This document shows, one piece after another, positions 25,137 to 35,292 of a stretch of DNA of 64,000 nucleotides. The first letter of the stretch is position 1. Each line of letters begins with the position of its first letter. Below the pieces are notes generated by a model. The model made no database searches and was not told where the DNA came from. It saw nothing but the letters and a program-made list of their open reading frames with translations. The translations under genes and the position numbers were made by a program. This stretch comes from Aquimarina sp. RZ0 (GTDB lineage Bacteria > Bacteroidota > Bacteroidia > Flavobacteriales > Flavobacteriaceae), in the NCBI RefSeq assembly GCF_008370685.1, contig NZ_VTZU01000001.1, positions 1 through 64,000 on the forward strand, given 5' to 3'.

Positions 25137-27419
25137 TTATTGTTTAATAACTTTTAACCTATCTAGTTTATCACCGTTTAATTTTATAGTGTAAAAGTAT
25201 ATTCCTCGTTGTTCCATATCAGTGCCGTTTATATCAATAGTATGATTTCCTGCCTGTATATTTTTATGATACACAGTTTTGGTTTGTCCGAGAATATTAG
25301 AGATGTACACCTCTAGAATTCCTTTTTCTGCGATATTAATAGACAAAGTACCTTTGGTAGTAATAGGGTTTGGCCAAATAGTAATTTTACTTTTTTCTGT
25401 AGATACATTTTCTTTGTCCAAAGCATCTGCAGTCTCCAAGGCTCTAATGGATGGGCATCCTGTTGGACAATTATTAGTCCACGTTCCTGTTCTTTTACTA
25501 TTTTGATTTCCTGTAACTCTGAACCATCCATTAGTTCCTCTACTAAGATCTATTGTCTGTTGTCCGTTTCCGTTATTAAAAACAACCCCTATATTGTTAG
25601 AAGATACTCCACTTGGCATTGTAAAGGCTTTTCTGCACCAGGAAGTTCCGCTAATGGTATTCATTTGCATTCCTGGCCAATCAGGAGTCCCAGAAAGTTT
25701 TTGATTTGTAGATTTATTGAATAAGTATATATTTGTCCTGTTACCCCATCCTGCTCCTGGTTTTAGAAAATTAAGTATTACTTCTGATGTAGAAGAACCA
25801 TTACAGTTACTCGGGCAATTATCAGACCAGGTGTTTCCCCTATACCAACCATTAGTACTTCTGGTTAGATTTCCTGTTTGATTACTACCATCATTAAATA
25901 TGATTCTGAGATTATCCCCAGAAACTCCCTCTGGTGGTGTAATCGTGTATGAATACCAGTTAGTTCCAGAAATATTAGTCATAGGAGCACCTGGCCATTC
26001 GTTGGTGCCAGGTACTGTTGCATTGGTACCGGTATCAAAAACATATGCTTGTATATTAGAGCTCCATCCATCAGGTTTGAAAAAGTTTACAGTATATGGG
26101 GGAACTGTTGTTCCGTTTCCAGTTGTTCCACCTTTAGTCCATACTGCATATCCATTACCAGAAGTTCTCAATGTCCACCCATTTCCGTTAGGAGACCAAC
26201 TGCCATTTCCTATTTTCATGGCTAATGTTCCTGATTTACCATCAATATATGCTGCATAGAGGTCTCCTCTGGCCTCAGCAATATTAATCGTAGAACCGGC
26301 ATGTACTCTTACACTTTTTCTTATAGAGATCAATGTCTTTATGGCATTGCGAACGCCTGATCCTGTATCAAAAAAATGAGTCCAGAATACCATAGGGTTG
26401 CCGGGATGTGTAAGTATGTATGCATATCCTTTTCTAAGATTCGTTTCGCCACCAGGAAATACAAAGTTTGATCCGCAGCATTGTTGAGCAAAACCAGTAT
26501 CGTGATTATCCAAAAAAGTAACTGATTTTGAAGGGTTGATTCCGATCATTCCTGATGGTCTGCCTTGACCATCTCTTAAGTAAGAAAGATTATTATCTCT
26601 AATAGCATTTTGCAAACTCACTTTTGTATTAAAGTCAAAGGCAGAAGAAGATTGTTGTGCCCGGTTTACAAAATTATTTGTTTGAACTCTGCTGCTTTCA
26701 AGTAGTTCTCCAACAGCAAAATATGGGTTTGTAGCATCATTATATTCTTTATTATAGATAGGGTCATACCCATGAACAAAATCATATCTCCACCCATCAA
26801 AACCAATATCATTTTTTAGAAATTGCATCCATTTGATAATTTCTGCCCTAACTGCTGGATTTTTATGATCTAAATCTCTTGCTGCGGCAAATCCACCATT
26901 AGAACCATCAGATTTAAGGTCAAAACCTGGAACAAAATCTCCGTTGATACTAAATTCTACAGGTCCATTTACAAAATTTCTACCTTCATCATCAGCAGTA
27001 ATATAAAATGTTGGCCAGGAAGGATTCGTGAAAGTGACAGCATCATTGGTTCCTACCCTATGATTAATTACAATATCACTAAGCACCTTCATGCCTAAGG
27101 TATGGTATTGATTTATGAGTGTGATCAACTGATTTTGAGTTCCGTATTCACTGGTAAGATTGTTTAATTCTCGAGGTAGATATCCTTGTGGAGCGGCAGA
27201 ATTGCTTGGTGGCGGCATCCAGATAACATCTATTCCTGCATCATGAATCGTATTTCTTACTTGTGATACTACATTGTACCAGGTTTGCCCGGCAGGTTGG
27301 TTTTGTACGTTCCAGTCAAAAGCCTGAAACATGACATCTTCATCTTGTGCATAGAGACTAAAAAGTGGAAGACTAAAAAGTAATGCTACTAAAGTTTGTG
27401 TGATTTTTTTTCTTTTCAT
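25137..27419 (-). CDS. Secreted alpha-amylase (GH13) with two starch-binding modules and T9SS sorting domain
   Basis: This 760-aa extracellular enzyme has a signal peptide (residues 1-24, ending LYAQ). The GH13 catalytic domain spans about 25-430, with nucleophile D213 in GWRYDFVHG, acid/base E238 in AVGELLESS and the third acid D307 in FLDNHDTG. The conserved DIVINHRVG is at 115-123. Two CBM26-like repeats follow at about 443-545 and 548-655, each with a W-GN-like surface and a terminal CPS/CPT region. Residues about 675-760 are a T9SS type A C-terminal sorting domain (ITIWPNPIT, then ends LKVIKQ). It likely degrades starch or algal alpha-glucan and is probably released or attached by the T9SS. 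Confidence 0.93.
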   Translation of the reverse strand: MKRKKITQTLVALLFSLPLFSLYAQDEDVMFQAFDWNVQNQPAGQTWYNVVSQVRNTIHDAGIDVIWMPPPSNSAAPQGYLPRELNNLTSEYGTQNQLITLINQYHTLGMKVLSDIVINHRVGTNDAVTFTNPSWPTFYITADDEGRNFVNGPVEFSINGDFVPGFDLKSDGSNGGFAAARDLDHKNPAVRAEIIKWMQFLKNDIGFDGWRYDFVHGYDPIYNKEYNDATNPYFAVGELLESSRVQTNNFVNRAQQSSSAFDFNTKVSLQNAIRDNNLSYLRDGQGRPSGMIGINPSKSVTFLDNHDTGFAQQCCGSNFVFPGGETNLRKGYAYILTHPGNPMVFWTHFFDTGSGVRNAIKTLISIRKSVRVHAGSTINIAEARGDLYAAYIDGKSGTLAMKIGNGSWSPNGNGWTLRTSGNGYAVWTKGGTTGNGTTVPPYTVNFFKPDGWSSNIQAYVFDTGTNATVPGTNEWPGAPMTNISGTNWYSYTITPPEGVSGDNLRIIFNDGSNQTGNLTRSTNGWYRGNTWSDNCPSNCNGSSTSEVILNFLKPGAGWGNRTNIYLFNKSTNQKLSGTPDWPGMQMNTISGTSWCRKAFTMPSGVSSNNIGVVFNNGNGQQTIDLSRGTNGWFRVTGNQNSKRTGTWTNNCPTGCPSIRALETADALDKENVSTEKSKITIWPNPITTKGTLSINIAEKGILEVYISNILGQTKTVYHKNIQAGNHTIDINGTDMEQRGIYFYTIKLNGDKLDRLKVIKQ

Positions 27420-28171
27420 TTTTATAGTATTTAATACTGTTAAGAATAATTTTGTGATATATGCATTAAGCGAGTTTGTATAATTGATACCTTACTTTTT
27501 CTAATTGAAATTTATGATAAGATTGATTTTATGTTTTTCTGATTTGATAGTTAATGTGTTACTAGATCAGAAATAACATTATCGCCTTTGTTGTTTGTGA
27601 TATGTTTTATTAAAAAGGAGATAGTTTCAGTAGAATAATTACTACCAGGTATATTTTAAAAAAAGTAATTTCCTAAATAATATGCGATTTTCTATGTAAG
27701 CAGGAAGTAGTATCTTAATTCAATAAAGACTAATAAAGGAAGCTTATATAGTTTTTGAGTTTTTGTTAGAGGATAGTGTGATTTCATGATTCATAATTTT
27801 TTATTAGTAAAATTTTATTTTGTGTTAAATTTCAACTAAGTTATTACGAAATATTCAATAAAAAAGTTTCGTGAAGTCACTATAACGTTTTCGTGTTGAT
27901 AAATTGTTGTTTTTTTATGTGAAATATTATGAAATATGCAGTTTTAGTGTTTTTTAGTTTGTATGTATTGCTGATTTGCGACTTCTAATACCCATGCTAT
28001 TTTTAAAATACTCAAATAAAAAGCATCGATAACGTTGCTATCTATTAATTCTCTTTCACGTATGAATTAAAAAATAATTTGATTCAGTTTAAGGTAATTG
28101 TATCTAAGAACTGGTATGCTACTATCACGGAAGGAACAGTAGATTATAAAATTAAATACTAACAAAAAAAT
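27420..28171. other. Gap upstream of the amylase gene
   Basis: About 750 bp without a full gene. Near its far end a plus-strand open stretch of about 37 codons (28049-28162) reads QFKVIVSKNWYATITEGTVD and ends with a stop. It looks protein-like but has no start, so it could be a decayed gene tail. Otherwise I see only AT-rich sequence, presumably including the amylase promoter. Confidence 0.4.
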
Positions 28172-28200
28172 AAAATGCCAGACTCGTTGTCTGGCATTTT
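28172..28200 (-). terminator. Terminator hairpin of GH16 paralogue 1
   Basis: AAAATGCCAGAC and GTCTGGCATTTT form a perfect 12-bp stem with a 5-base loop, beginning 25 bp past the stop of the minus-strand GH16 gene. Confidence 0.85.
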
Positions 28201-28224
28201 ACTAATATTTTATAAAAACTGATA

Positions 28225-29790
28225 TTATTTTCTGGTTATAGCGAATTTCTTAGCATTTCTATTACCAATTTTTACAGCATAAATTCCTGACGGCAGATTA
28301 TTACCTAACTCGATAATAATATCATCTCCACCTGATTTTACCTGGTGACTTTGAATTGTTCTTCCGGTCATATCTATAATACGTATACTAAAAGTTCCTT
28401 TGGATGAATTAGAAATATTAAGATTTCCTTCAGCGTCAGCAAATATAATTTCACCCAACGCATCATCAAATGGAATATCATTTGAGAAAGCTCTACTTCC
28501 CGGACTTAAGATATAAAAACGTTGATTCCGATTACCTGAACTACAATCCCACTGCTGGAATTGCACATTATCTCCTGTGTTTCCACCAGAAAGATCAATA
28601 CATTTACCTGTTTTTAAATTTTGAAAAGAGAATTGACCATTATCTCTGGCTACTCTTTTCCAATGTTGATCTTGATATCCTCGACAGTCCCATTGCACCA
28701 GTTTTACTCCATTTGCAGTATTACCACCTGGAACAGCAATACATCTTCCTGATCGTACATTTTTAATTTCAGAATATCCGTTTCCAACATCTACAAATCT
28801 CCATTCTCTAGCGTCTCCTGTTCTTACTGGATGATTCACAATTTTGGCTCCGTTCGCAGAACTTCCATTAATCGGAGATACATTTTTTTGTGATTTCGCA
28901 GAAATTATATTAAAAGAATCTCCATTTCCGCCGCCGTTTCCACCGCCGCCACCGCCGCCGCCGTTTCCGTCGTTAACTAATTTATAAGTTCGTACATAAT
29001 CAACTTTCATAGTGTTGATGTTGTTATTAGTCAAATGACTTCTAACAGCGACACCACCAAGAAAATTTTCATCATCTGTCCATAAATCCCATATTAGGTT
29101 TAGGTTTCTGGTAAGAGGTCTATTAGTTCTTACACTACCTGCTGGCTCACCATCCAAATAAAACTGAACATTATTGGCGTCCTTCCACCACATACCTACT
29201 ACATGGTATTCTTCATTCCAGCGCACTCCTCTTTTAGGATTGCCAGGGGATAAGTTTCTGTTGTCAAAATCTCCTTTGTTTCTTTCTGTGTTACCATTAA
29301 CAACCTGAAAATATTGAGAATTCATCTGCCAGGGAAAGTTAGGCTGACACCCACAACTTGGTCTGGAATTATTTTCGACGATATCAATCTCATCTCTATT
29401 ATTGATATCACCGTTGTTTAACCAAAATGTATTGTAAGCAGAAAGATGAGCTGTAATCATTCTACTTTCTGTATACATAGGGAATTTGATCTGAGCTTTG
29501 GAATATACTCTGGAGCTCTGAAACCATCTTGAAGAATTGTTGTCAAGTGTTGCCTTTATCCATAAGTTTCCGCCGGATACACCAGAGTTTTGTGCTACCA
29601 TCTTAGTAGGTGTATTTGGGTAATCCCATAATACTTTTTCCCATTTGTTGTTGTCAAATCCTCCGTTAAATTCGTCTGAAAGATTATTTACCTTTTCCCA
29701 CTTTTTACCAGAAGGGGCTGCCGGTTGTGCGTACATAAAGGAGTACAGCAAAGTCGCACAAAAACTTAAAATAATAAGCTTGTTTTTCAT
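28225..29790 (-). CDS. Secreted GH16 agarase-type hydrolase with ricin-B (CBM13) domain and T9SS tail
   Basis: This 521-aa enzyme has a signal peptide (about 1-22, ending MYAQ). The GH16 domain spans about 25-272, with the catalytic motif EIDIVE: nucleophile E134, D136 and acid/base E139. The SCGCQPNFPW insert is shared with its paralogue. A long polyglycine linker (GGGGGGGNGGGNG) follows, then a ricin-B/CBM13-type lectin with QxW-like repeats (REWRFVD, DQHWKRV, NQRFYIL, 290-430), then a T9SS C-terminal domain (445-521). The agar-type fold is the best guess; laminarin or another galactan cannot be ruled out. The GH16 part is about 80% identical to that of 30730-33003. Confidence 0.85.
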   Translation of the reverse strand: MKNKLIILSFCATLLYSFMYAQPAAPSGKKWEKVNNLSDEFNGGFDNNKWEKVLWDYPNTPTKMVAQNSGVSGGNLWIKATLDNNSSRWFQSSRVYSKAQIKFPMYTESRMITAHLSAYNTFWLNNGDINNRDEIDIVENNSRPSCGCQPNFPWQMNSQYFQVVNGNTERNKGDFDNRNLSPGNPKRGVRWNEEYHVVGMWWKDANNVQFYLDGEPAGSVRTNRPLTRNLNLIWDLWTDDENFLGGVAVRSHLTNNNINTMKVDYVRTYKLVNDGNGGGGGGGGNGGGNGDSFNIISAKSQKNVSPINGSSANGAKIVNHPVRTGDAREWRFVDVGNGYSEIKNVRSGRCIAVPGGNTANGVKLVQWDCRGYQDQHWKRVARDNGQFSFQNLKTGKCIDLSGGNTGDNVQFQQWDCSSGNRNQRFYILSPGSRAFSNDIPFDDALGEIIFADAEGNLNISNSSKGTFSIRIIDMTGRTIQSHQVKSGGDDIIIELGNNLPSGIYAVKIGNRNAKKFAITRK

Positions 29791-30673
29791 AATGTTAAAG
29801 TTTGTGTTAAATAATAGTTAATTAAGTTTTAATAGTCTCACAGTTAATGAGAATACATTCATAAATAAGTTAAATAATTGCGTTAATAATAAAGTTATCA
29901 GTTTTATGGTATTTAAATGATAATTTTATTATAAAATTGATATTTGTCTATATTAAGTCTAGTAGAATTAAGTAGGGTATGCTATTTTGAGAGTAGCTCT
30001 TAAGTATTTTACGTCTTTTTTAACTAAAGATTTATGTAAAATGTTTGGCTATTTTATATGGTAAAAAGAACGCTTTTGGGAATGAGCATGATTTCTTTTA
30101 TAAGCTGTAGTTATTTAATTTATAAATTCAGGAGTTGGTTAGTGTCTTCTGATACTATGAGTCCGAAAACTTAAGTACATAAAAAGGGCAAATTCATAAT
30201 ACCTTTTTAGTTTTAAAACTCATTATACTTAGAAATATGAGCACTGTGTAGATGTTAGTTTTTTGATTTGTAATTTAATGAAATACAGTATTTTATATGG
30301 AGTGTTTTTGTAAAATGTAGAGTGTTGTCTTAGGTCTTTGTATGAAAAAAAATGTATAAGGTCTTAAGAGAATAGAAATATTGGGAAAAATAATGATTGT
30401 ATTTGATGACCTAGTTACATAATAAGTGGATATATCAAGTCTGGTTACTGGAAATCGTATTGTTGCCTGAAAATTGGCAAAGAAGTCCTTATATGGGTGT
30501 GTATTACAGCCTAAAACTCATTTGTGTTATTCTAGGGTAACCAATGGCAGATACTTCTGTTTACATCTTAGTAAATTTTATTTAAAACAGGATATAAAAG
30601 ATTAGAGATAAACGTTTTGATTAAGTAATGAGGGTTGTTGCAGGCTTATGATAAATTATTTATATTTTGTAAA
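29791..30673. other. Upstream region of GH16 paralogue 1
   Basis: About 880 bp with no gene found. The segment TGTCTATATTAAGTCTAGTAGAAT (29945-29968) matches a segment upstream of the other GH16 gene (33181-33204). Beyond this I see only AT-rich sequence. Confidence 0.45.
29945..29968 (-). promoter_or_regulatory. Shared GH16 upstream motif, copy 1
   Basis: Read on the gene strand it contains ACTAGACTTAATATAGACA, about 155 bp upstream of the GH16 paralogue 1 start. A near-identical segment lies at 33181-33204 upstream of paralogue 2. It may be a promoter or operator for coordinated control. Confidence 0.5.
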
Positions 30674-30707
30674 AAAAAATCCCAATGTGAAAACATTGGG
30701 ATTTTTT
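30674..30707 (-). terminator. Terminator hairpin of GH16 paralogue 2
   Basis: AATCCCAATGT and ACATTGGGATT form a stem around GAAA, with a T-run after the stem on the minus strand. It lies 23 bp beyond the stop of the minus-strand GH16 paralogue 2 gene. Confidence 0.85.
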
Positions 30708-30729
30708 GAATTAATAAAATGAGTTTGTA

Positions 30730-33003
30730 CTATTCTTTTATAATTTTTAGGTTTCTTACTTCATCTGTACCTATTAATTGGACAAAATAAATTCCTTGAG
30801 GTAAACTTCCTATGTCTATAGTGTGGTCTTTGCCTAGTTTTCTATCTATAAATTGAGTCCCCTTAATATCAAATACACGTACATTAGTTTGAGTCTTACC
30901 GGCTTTTCCGGATAATCCTTGTATAAAAACTATATCAGAAGCTGGGTTAGGATACAGTGACAACTGCTGCTCATTAGATGAATTGATACCAGAGTCTCTT
31001 GTAGAAGACCTTGATAATATAATCTTGTCCAGATTCCATTGCCAGACAGTATTGCTTGATGCTAAAATTCTTAGTGTTTGCGCGCCTGCTGATAAATTAA
31101 TTCTGTCATTAGCAACTAGTGATGTGAAGTCATCCCAACCTCCATTATTCGGTACATTGGTTGTTAAAGGAGTTGCTCCTGCAGCAATTAATTGTATTTG
31201 TGATCCATTAGAAGGAGTAGAAATAAGATATTCAACAGCATAACTACCAGCGGTAGGAACATTTATTCTGTATTCTGCCCAGTCTCCATTATTTACATAA
31301 TTAATATTGTTAGCTACTCTATTTACACCCAATCCTGGTCCACCAGTACTGGCATCATTAAAAGTGCCCGAAGTGTCTACGAAATCTTCTGCTTCAATTA
31401 CTAAAGTAGCATTTCCTCCACCTGGTGGCGGTGGGGGTGATGTACTGATTCGTTCCAAAGTAATTTTATCTAGATTCCATTGCCATTGGTTTGAGCCAGA
31501 AGCTACTATTCTCACAGTTTTTCTACCTGCACTTAAATTACTAATTGTGCTTGAAGATACTAATGCATTATAATCTTCCCAATCACCATTATTAGGTACA
31601 TTATCAGTAGCAACTATGGTGTTGTCAATTAATAATTGAATCTGAGCATTATTAGAAGGAGTTGATATCTGATACGTGATTCTGTAATTACCGGCTGTAC
31701 CAACATTAATTTCATATTCTGCATAATCACCACTATTCACATAGTTAATACGATTACCCCCTGCATTAACGCCGAATCCCGGACCTCCTGTACTGGCATC
31801 ATTAAATGTACCATCTGTATTGGTAAAGTTTTCTGCTTCGATCACAATAGTATCACCTGATGGGGGAGGTGGGGGTGGAGTATTATCATTTACTGTGATG
31901 CGACTCGTTGCTGTTTTGTTGCCGTCTTGTGTGGTAACAGTAATTGTAGCAACACCTTCTGAAACAGCTGTTACTAAACCATTTGAGTTTACTCTAGCAA
32001 CGGCATTATTATTAGATGACCAGCTTACAGATTTGTTAGAAGCGTTATTTGGACGTACCGTAGCGTCTAGGTCTCTTGTTTCATTTACACTTAATATAAC
32101 GTTTGAGTCTGATACAGTCACAGACGTAACAGGTATGTTACCGCCGCCGCCATTATCATTGACTAATTTATATGTGTGTACCCAGTCTACTTTCATGGTA
32201 TTAATGTTGTTATTCGTCAAATGCTCTCTGACTGCAAGGCCACCAAGCCAAGTTTCATCAGCAGTCCATAAATCCCAAATAAGATTTAGATTTCTAGTAA
32301 ATTCAATTTCTGGGTATGTTATGCCACCTCTATCTTCACCAACTCTAACACTACCAGCTTCTTCTCCATCAAGGTAAAAAGTCATATTTTTAGAGTCTTT
32401 CCACCATACTCCTACGGTATGATACTCTTCATTCCAGCGTACTCCTTTTTTGGGATTATTGTTTGGTAAATTTCTGTTGTCAAAATTATCCTCATTTCTT
32501 ACTGTAAAACCGTTAGTAGCTTGAAAATATTGTGAGTTCATTTTCCATGGAAAATCAGGTTGGCAACCGCAGCTTGGTCTCGAATTATTTTCTATGATAT
32601 CAATCTCGTCTCTACTATTGATATCCCCATTGTTCATCCAAAATGTGTTGTAAGCAGAAAGGTGTGCAGTAATAATTCTAGACTCGGTATACATTGGGTA
32701 TTTAATCTGAGCTTTTGAGTATATTCTAGAACTTTGGAACCACCTGGCTGAGTTATTGTCTAACGTGGCTTTAATCCATAAATTTCCTCCAGAAACTCCA
32801 GAATTTTCGGCGATCATTTTAGTAGGAGTATTGGGGTAATCCCATAACACTTTTTCCCATTTGTTACCGTCAAATCCTCCATTAAATTCATCAGAAAGAT
32901 TATTTACTTTTTCCCATTTTTTTCCTGAGGGAGCGGCAGGTTGAGCATATGCAAGAGTGCATATAAAAGTTAGGCACAAGCCTAACAAGAGTTTGTTTTT
33001 CAT
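30730..33003 (-). CDS. Secreted GH16 agarase-type hydrolase with Big_2, two CBM6 and T9SS domains
   Basis: In this 757-aa modular enzyme the signal peptide ends near residue 20 (AYAQ). The GH16 domain spans about 23-282, with E133, D135 and E138 in EIDIIE. A bacterial Ig-like Big_2 domain follows (about 293-372), then a Pro-rich linker, two CBM6 domains (about 385-520 and 533-668) and a T9SS sorting domain (about 680-757, LSLYPNPASDI to NLKIIKE). CBM6 modules of marine agarases bind agar chain ends, which fits agarolytic activity. The GH16 domain is nearly the same as in 28225-29790, while the accessory modules are quite different. This suggests duplication plus module exchange. Confidence 0.88.
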   Translation of the reverse strand: MKNKLLLGLCLTFICTLAYAQPAAPSGKKWEKVNNLSDEFNGGFDGNKWEKVLWDYPNTPTKMIAENSGVSGGNLWIKATLDNNSARWFQSSRIYSKAQIKYPMYTESRIITAHLSAYNTFWMNNGDINSRDEIDIIENNSRPSCGCQPDFPWKMNSQYFQATNGFTVRNEDNFDNRNLPNNNPKKGVRWNEEYHTVGVWWKDSKNMTFYLDGEEAGSVRVGEDRGGITYPEIEFTRNLNLIWDLWTADETWLGGLAVREHLTNNNINTMKVDWVHTYKLVNDNGGGGNIPVTSVTVSDSNVILSVNETRDLDATVRPNNASNKSVSWSSNNNAVARVNSNGLVTAVSEGVATITVTTQDGNKTATSRITVNDNTPPPPPPSGDTIVIEAENFTNTDGTFNDASTGGPGFGVNAGGNRINYVNSGDYAEYEINVGTAGNYRITYQISTPSNNAQIQLLIDNTIVATDNVPNNGDWEDYNALVSSSTISNLSAGRKTVRIVASGSNQWQWNLDKITLERISTSPPPPPGGGNATLVIEAEDFVDTSGTFNDASTGGPGLGVNRVANNINYVNNGDWAEYRINVPTAGSYAVEYLISTPSNGSQIQLIAAGATPLTTNVPNNGGWDDFTSLVANDRINLSAGAQTLRILASSNTVWQWNLDKIILSRSSTRDSGINSSNEQQLSLYPNPASDIVFIQGLSGKAGKTQTNVRVFDIKGTQFIDRKLGKDHTIDIGSLPQGIYFVQLIGTDEVRNLKIIKE

Positions 33004-33180
33004 GATTGTAAAATGTTTGCGTTAAAGTCTGTTTGTGTTAATTATATGTCGTATGAAGAACTTTTTAGTTAATAAATTATTAATTTTATAATTTATGGGA
33101 TTGAAAGTTTAGTTTTTCGAAAAGTAAATTTAAAGATTATTTTTGGTTCAAATAACGCTGAGTATGCTGAAATTCACTAA

Positions 33181-33204
33181 TGTCTATATAAAGTCTAGTG
33201 AAAT
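33181..33204 (-). promoter_or_regulatory. Shared GH16 upstream motif, copy 2
   Basis: Read on the gene strand it contains CACTAGACTTTATATAGACA, about 180 bp upstream of the GH16 paralogue 2 start, and matches the motif at 29945-29968 in nearly every position. The rest of the two upstream regions is much less alike. Confidence 0.5.
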
Positions 33205-33308
33205 AGGGCTTCAATAAAATTTCTTGTTATTATGGTTTTGAATACTAGGTAATCATGTGTAGACTGTACAGTTATATAGTATTTTCTTATTTTGGATGAA
33301 AGTCAAAA

Positions 33309-33338
33309 AAACCGTCTTTTTTATAAAAAAGACGGTTT
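33309..33338 (-). terminator. Terminator hairpin of the fad operon
   Basis: AAACCGTCTTTTTT and AAAAAAGACGGTTT form a perfect inverted repeat, 54 bp past the stop of the acyl-CoA dehydrogenase gene, which is the last gene of the minus-strand beta-oxidation operon. Confidence 0.8.
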
Positions 33339-33391
33339 AACCTGTCAAAATAAAATAGAATCCTAAGTTTGATTCTTAATAAAATGTAATA

Positions 33392-35203
33392 TTATGAAAA
33401 GCAATATCCGTTTTCTGCGGCTACTTTATCTGCAATTTTGGTTCTCAATGCTACAACGTTTGGTTGATTTGTATATTTAGTAAATCGTTTAAGACCCATA
33501 AGCATCATTCGTTGTTCGTCTCCTTGTGCAAAAGAGACAACAGCTTCTTTTCCTTTTTTAATGACAATATCAACAGCATTGTATAGGTATAATTGAGACA
33601 TTGCAATCTGTATTTGTTGCGAATCTTCGCCAAAACGTTTTGCATTTTTCTCTGTACGCAGGATAGTAGATTCAGCCATATAGATTTCGATTAATATATC
33701 AGAAGCTGCCATCAGTAGTTGTTGATGTTCTTCTAGTTCCGGACCAAATTTTTGGACAGCAGACCCAGCCACCATTAAGAAAACTTTTTTTAGTTTTGAA
33801 AGTATTTCTTTTTCCTCAGCGAATAATTCAGAATAATCTGGGGTGTCAAAGGATGGAATTCCAGTTAATTCATCAGCAACTTTCATTGCCGGTCCTAATA
33901 GGTCTACATGCCCTTTCATTGCTTTTTTTACCAGCATACCAACAGCAAGCATACGATTAATTTCATTAGTTCCTTCATAAATTCGAGAGATACGTGCGTC
34001 TCTCCAGGCAGACTCCATAGGAGTATCAGCAGAGAATCCCATACCACCAAAAATTTGTATCCCTTCATCCGTACAATTTTGAACATCTTCAGAAACTGCT
34101 ACTTTTAAGATTGAACACTCAATAGCGTATTCTTCAACACCTTTAAGCTCTGCTTCCTGATGAGTGTTTCCTTCCGCTTGACGGATAGAAATTCTATCTT
34201 CTATATTTTTTGCAGCACGGTAACTTGCTGACTCATCGGCATAGGTATTAGTGACCATCTCAGCAATCTTTGATTTGATAGCACCAAAATTCATAATTGG
34301 AGTTTTGAACTGAATACGTTCATTTGCATATTTGGTTGCTTCTCCAATTACTCTGCGTTGTGCATCCAGGCAGGCAGCTGCTAATTTGATGCGTCCCACG
34401 TTTAAGGCGTTCATAGCAATCTTAAATCCATTTCCTCTTTCGGATAGCATATTTTCTACAGGAACCTTAGTGTCGCTAAAGAATACTTGTCGTGTAGAAG
34501 AGGAATGAATCCCTAATTTTTTTTCTTCATCTGCAAGAGAGATGCCATTAGCAGGATCATTTTCTACAATAAAACCAGTAATATTTTTATCATCCTCAAT
34601 TCTGGCAAAAACAATAAATATACTACAGAAACCCGCATTAGAGATCCACATTTTCTGACCAGAGATTAGGTAGTGTGTTCCATCTTCAGACAAAACAGCT
34701 TTTGTTTTACCGGAATTAGCATCAGATCCGGCTCCGGGTTCTGTTAGACAATAGGCACCAAACCATTCTCCAGTAGCTAATTTTGGTACATATTTTTTCT
34801 TTTGTTCTTCATTGCCATACAGTGTAATTGGCATGGTCCCGATACCGGTATGTGCTCCAAAGGCAGTGCTGAATGATCCGGTTGCACCAGAAATATAATC
34901 ACATACCAGCATTGTGGATACAAACCCCATTCCTAATCCATCATATGCTTCTGGTACCGATACACCTAGCAGACCAAGTTCTCCAGCTTTACGCATACAT
35001 TCTTCTGTATAGGCATAATCCTTATTTTCAAACCGTTCCCAATGTGCCCAAAGCTCACGGTCTACAAATTCTTTGGCACTATCACGCATCATTTTTTGCT
35101 CTTCAGAAAAATCTTCTGGAGTAAATACGTCTTCAGCTTTTGTTTCTTTGACAAGGAATTGCCCTCCTCTAAGAATATCTTTGTTCATAGTTTCTGTACT
35201 CAT
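33392..35203 (-). CDS. fadE: Acyl-CoA dehydrogenase (FadE-like, long form)
   Basis: This 603-aa flavoenzyme catalyses the first, alpha-beta-dehydrogenating step of beta-oxidation. Family landmarks include the flavin-loop CLTEPGAGSDANSG, WISNAGFCSIFIVFAR, and the GGMGFSADTPMESAWRDARISRIYEGTNEI stretch split over its two conserved parts (QIFGGMGFS and RIYEGTNEINR). Compared with short-chain enzymes of about 380 residues it carries a C-terminal extension of 170 residues, as in FadE of Bacillus subtilis. It is the last gene of an operon with fadA- and fadN-like genes, 89 bp after the thiolase gene. Confidence 0.93.
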   Translation of the reverse strand: MSTETMNKDILRGGQFLVKETKAEDVFTPEDFSEEQKMMRDSAKEFVDRELWAHWERFENKDYAYTEECMRKAGELGLLGVSVPEAYDGLGMGFVSTMLVCDYISGATGSFSTAFGAHTGIGTMPITLYGNEEQKKKYVPKLATGEWFGAYCLTEPGAGSDANSGKTKAVLSEDGTHYLISGQKMWISNAGFCSIFIVFARIEDDKNITGFIVENDPANGISLADEEKKLGIHSSSTRQVFFSDTKVPVENMLSERGNGFKIAMNALNVGRIKLAAACLDAQRRVIGEATKYANERIQFKTPIMNFGAIKSKIAEMVTNTYADESASYRAAKNIEDRISIRQAEGNTHQEAELKGVEEYAIECSILKVAVSEDVQNCTDEGIQIFGGMGFSADTPMESAWRDARISRIYEGTNEINRMLAVGMLVKKAMKGHVDLLGPAMKVADELTGIPSFDTPDYSELFAEEKEILSKLKKVFLMVAGSAVQKFGPELEEHQQLLMAASDILIEIYMAESTILRTEKNAKRFGEDSQQIQIAMSQLYLYNAVDIVIKKGKEAVVSFAQGDEQRMMLMGLKRFTKYTNQPNVVALRTKIADKVAAENGYCFS

Positions 35204-35292
35204 ATTTTATAAGATTTTGGTGATTAGGTATTGAGCAGTGAGAGAAGGTGCTAAAATATTCTCAATACTCAAATATCTTATCTCTTTTTATT

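Noticed and set aside
27891..28040. Two ATAACGTT-containing segments upstream of the amylase gene as LacI-type operators
   Set aside because: The half-sites are short, their flanks do not match each other, and they are 470-620 bp from the start codon.
28920..28975. Repeated ccgccg/tttcc units as a CRISPR-like or VNTR array
   Set aside because: They encode the polyglycine linker of the GH16 protein in frame; no spacers or conserved repeats of CRISPR size.
31820..32377. 185-codon open frame on the plus strand opposite the GH16/CBM gene
   Set aside because: It is the antisense shadow of a well-supported gene, has low-complexity character and no family signature.
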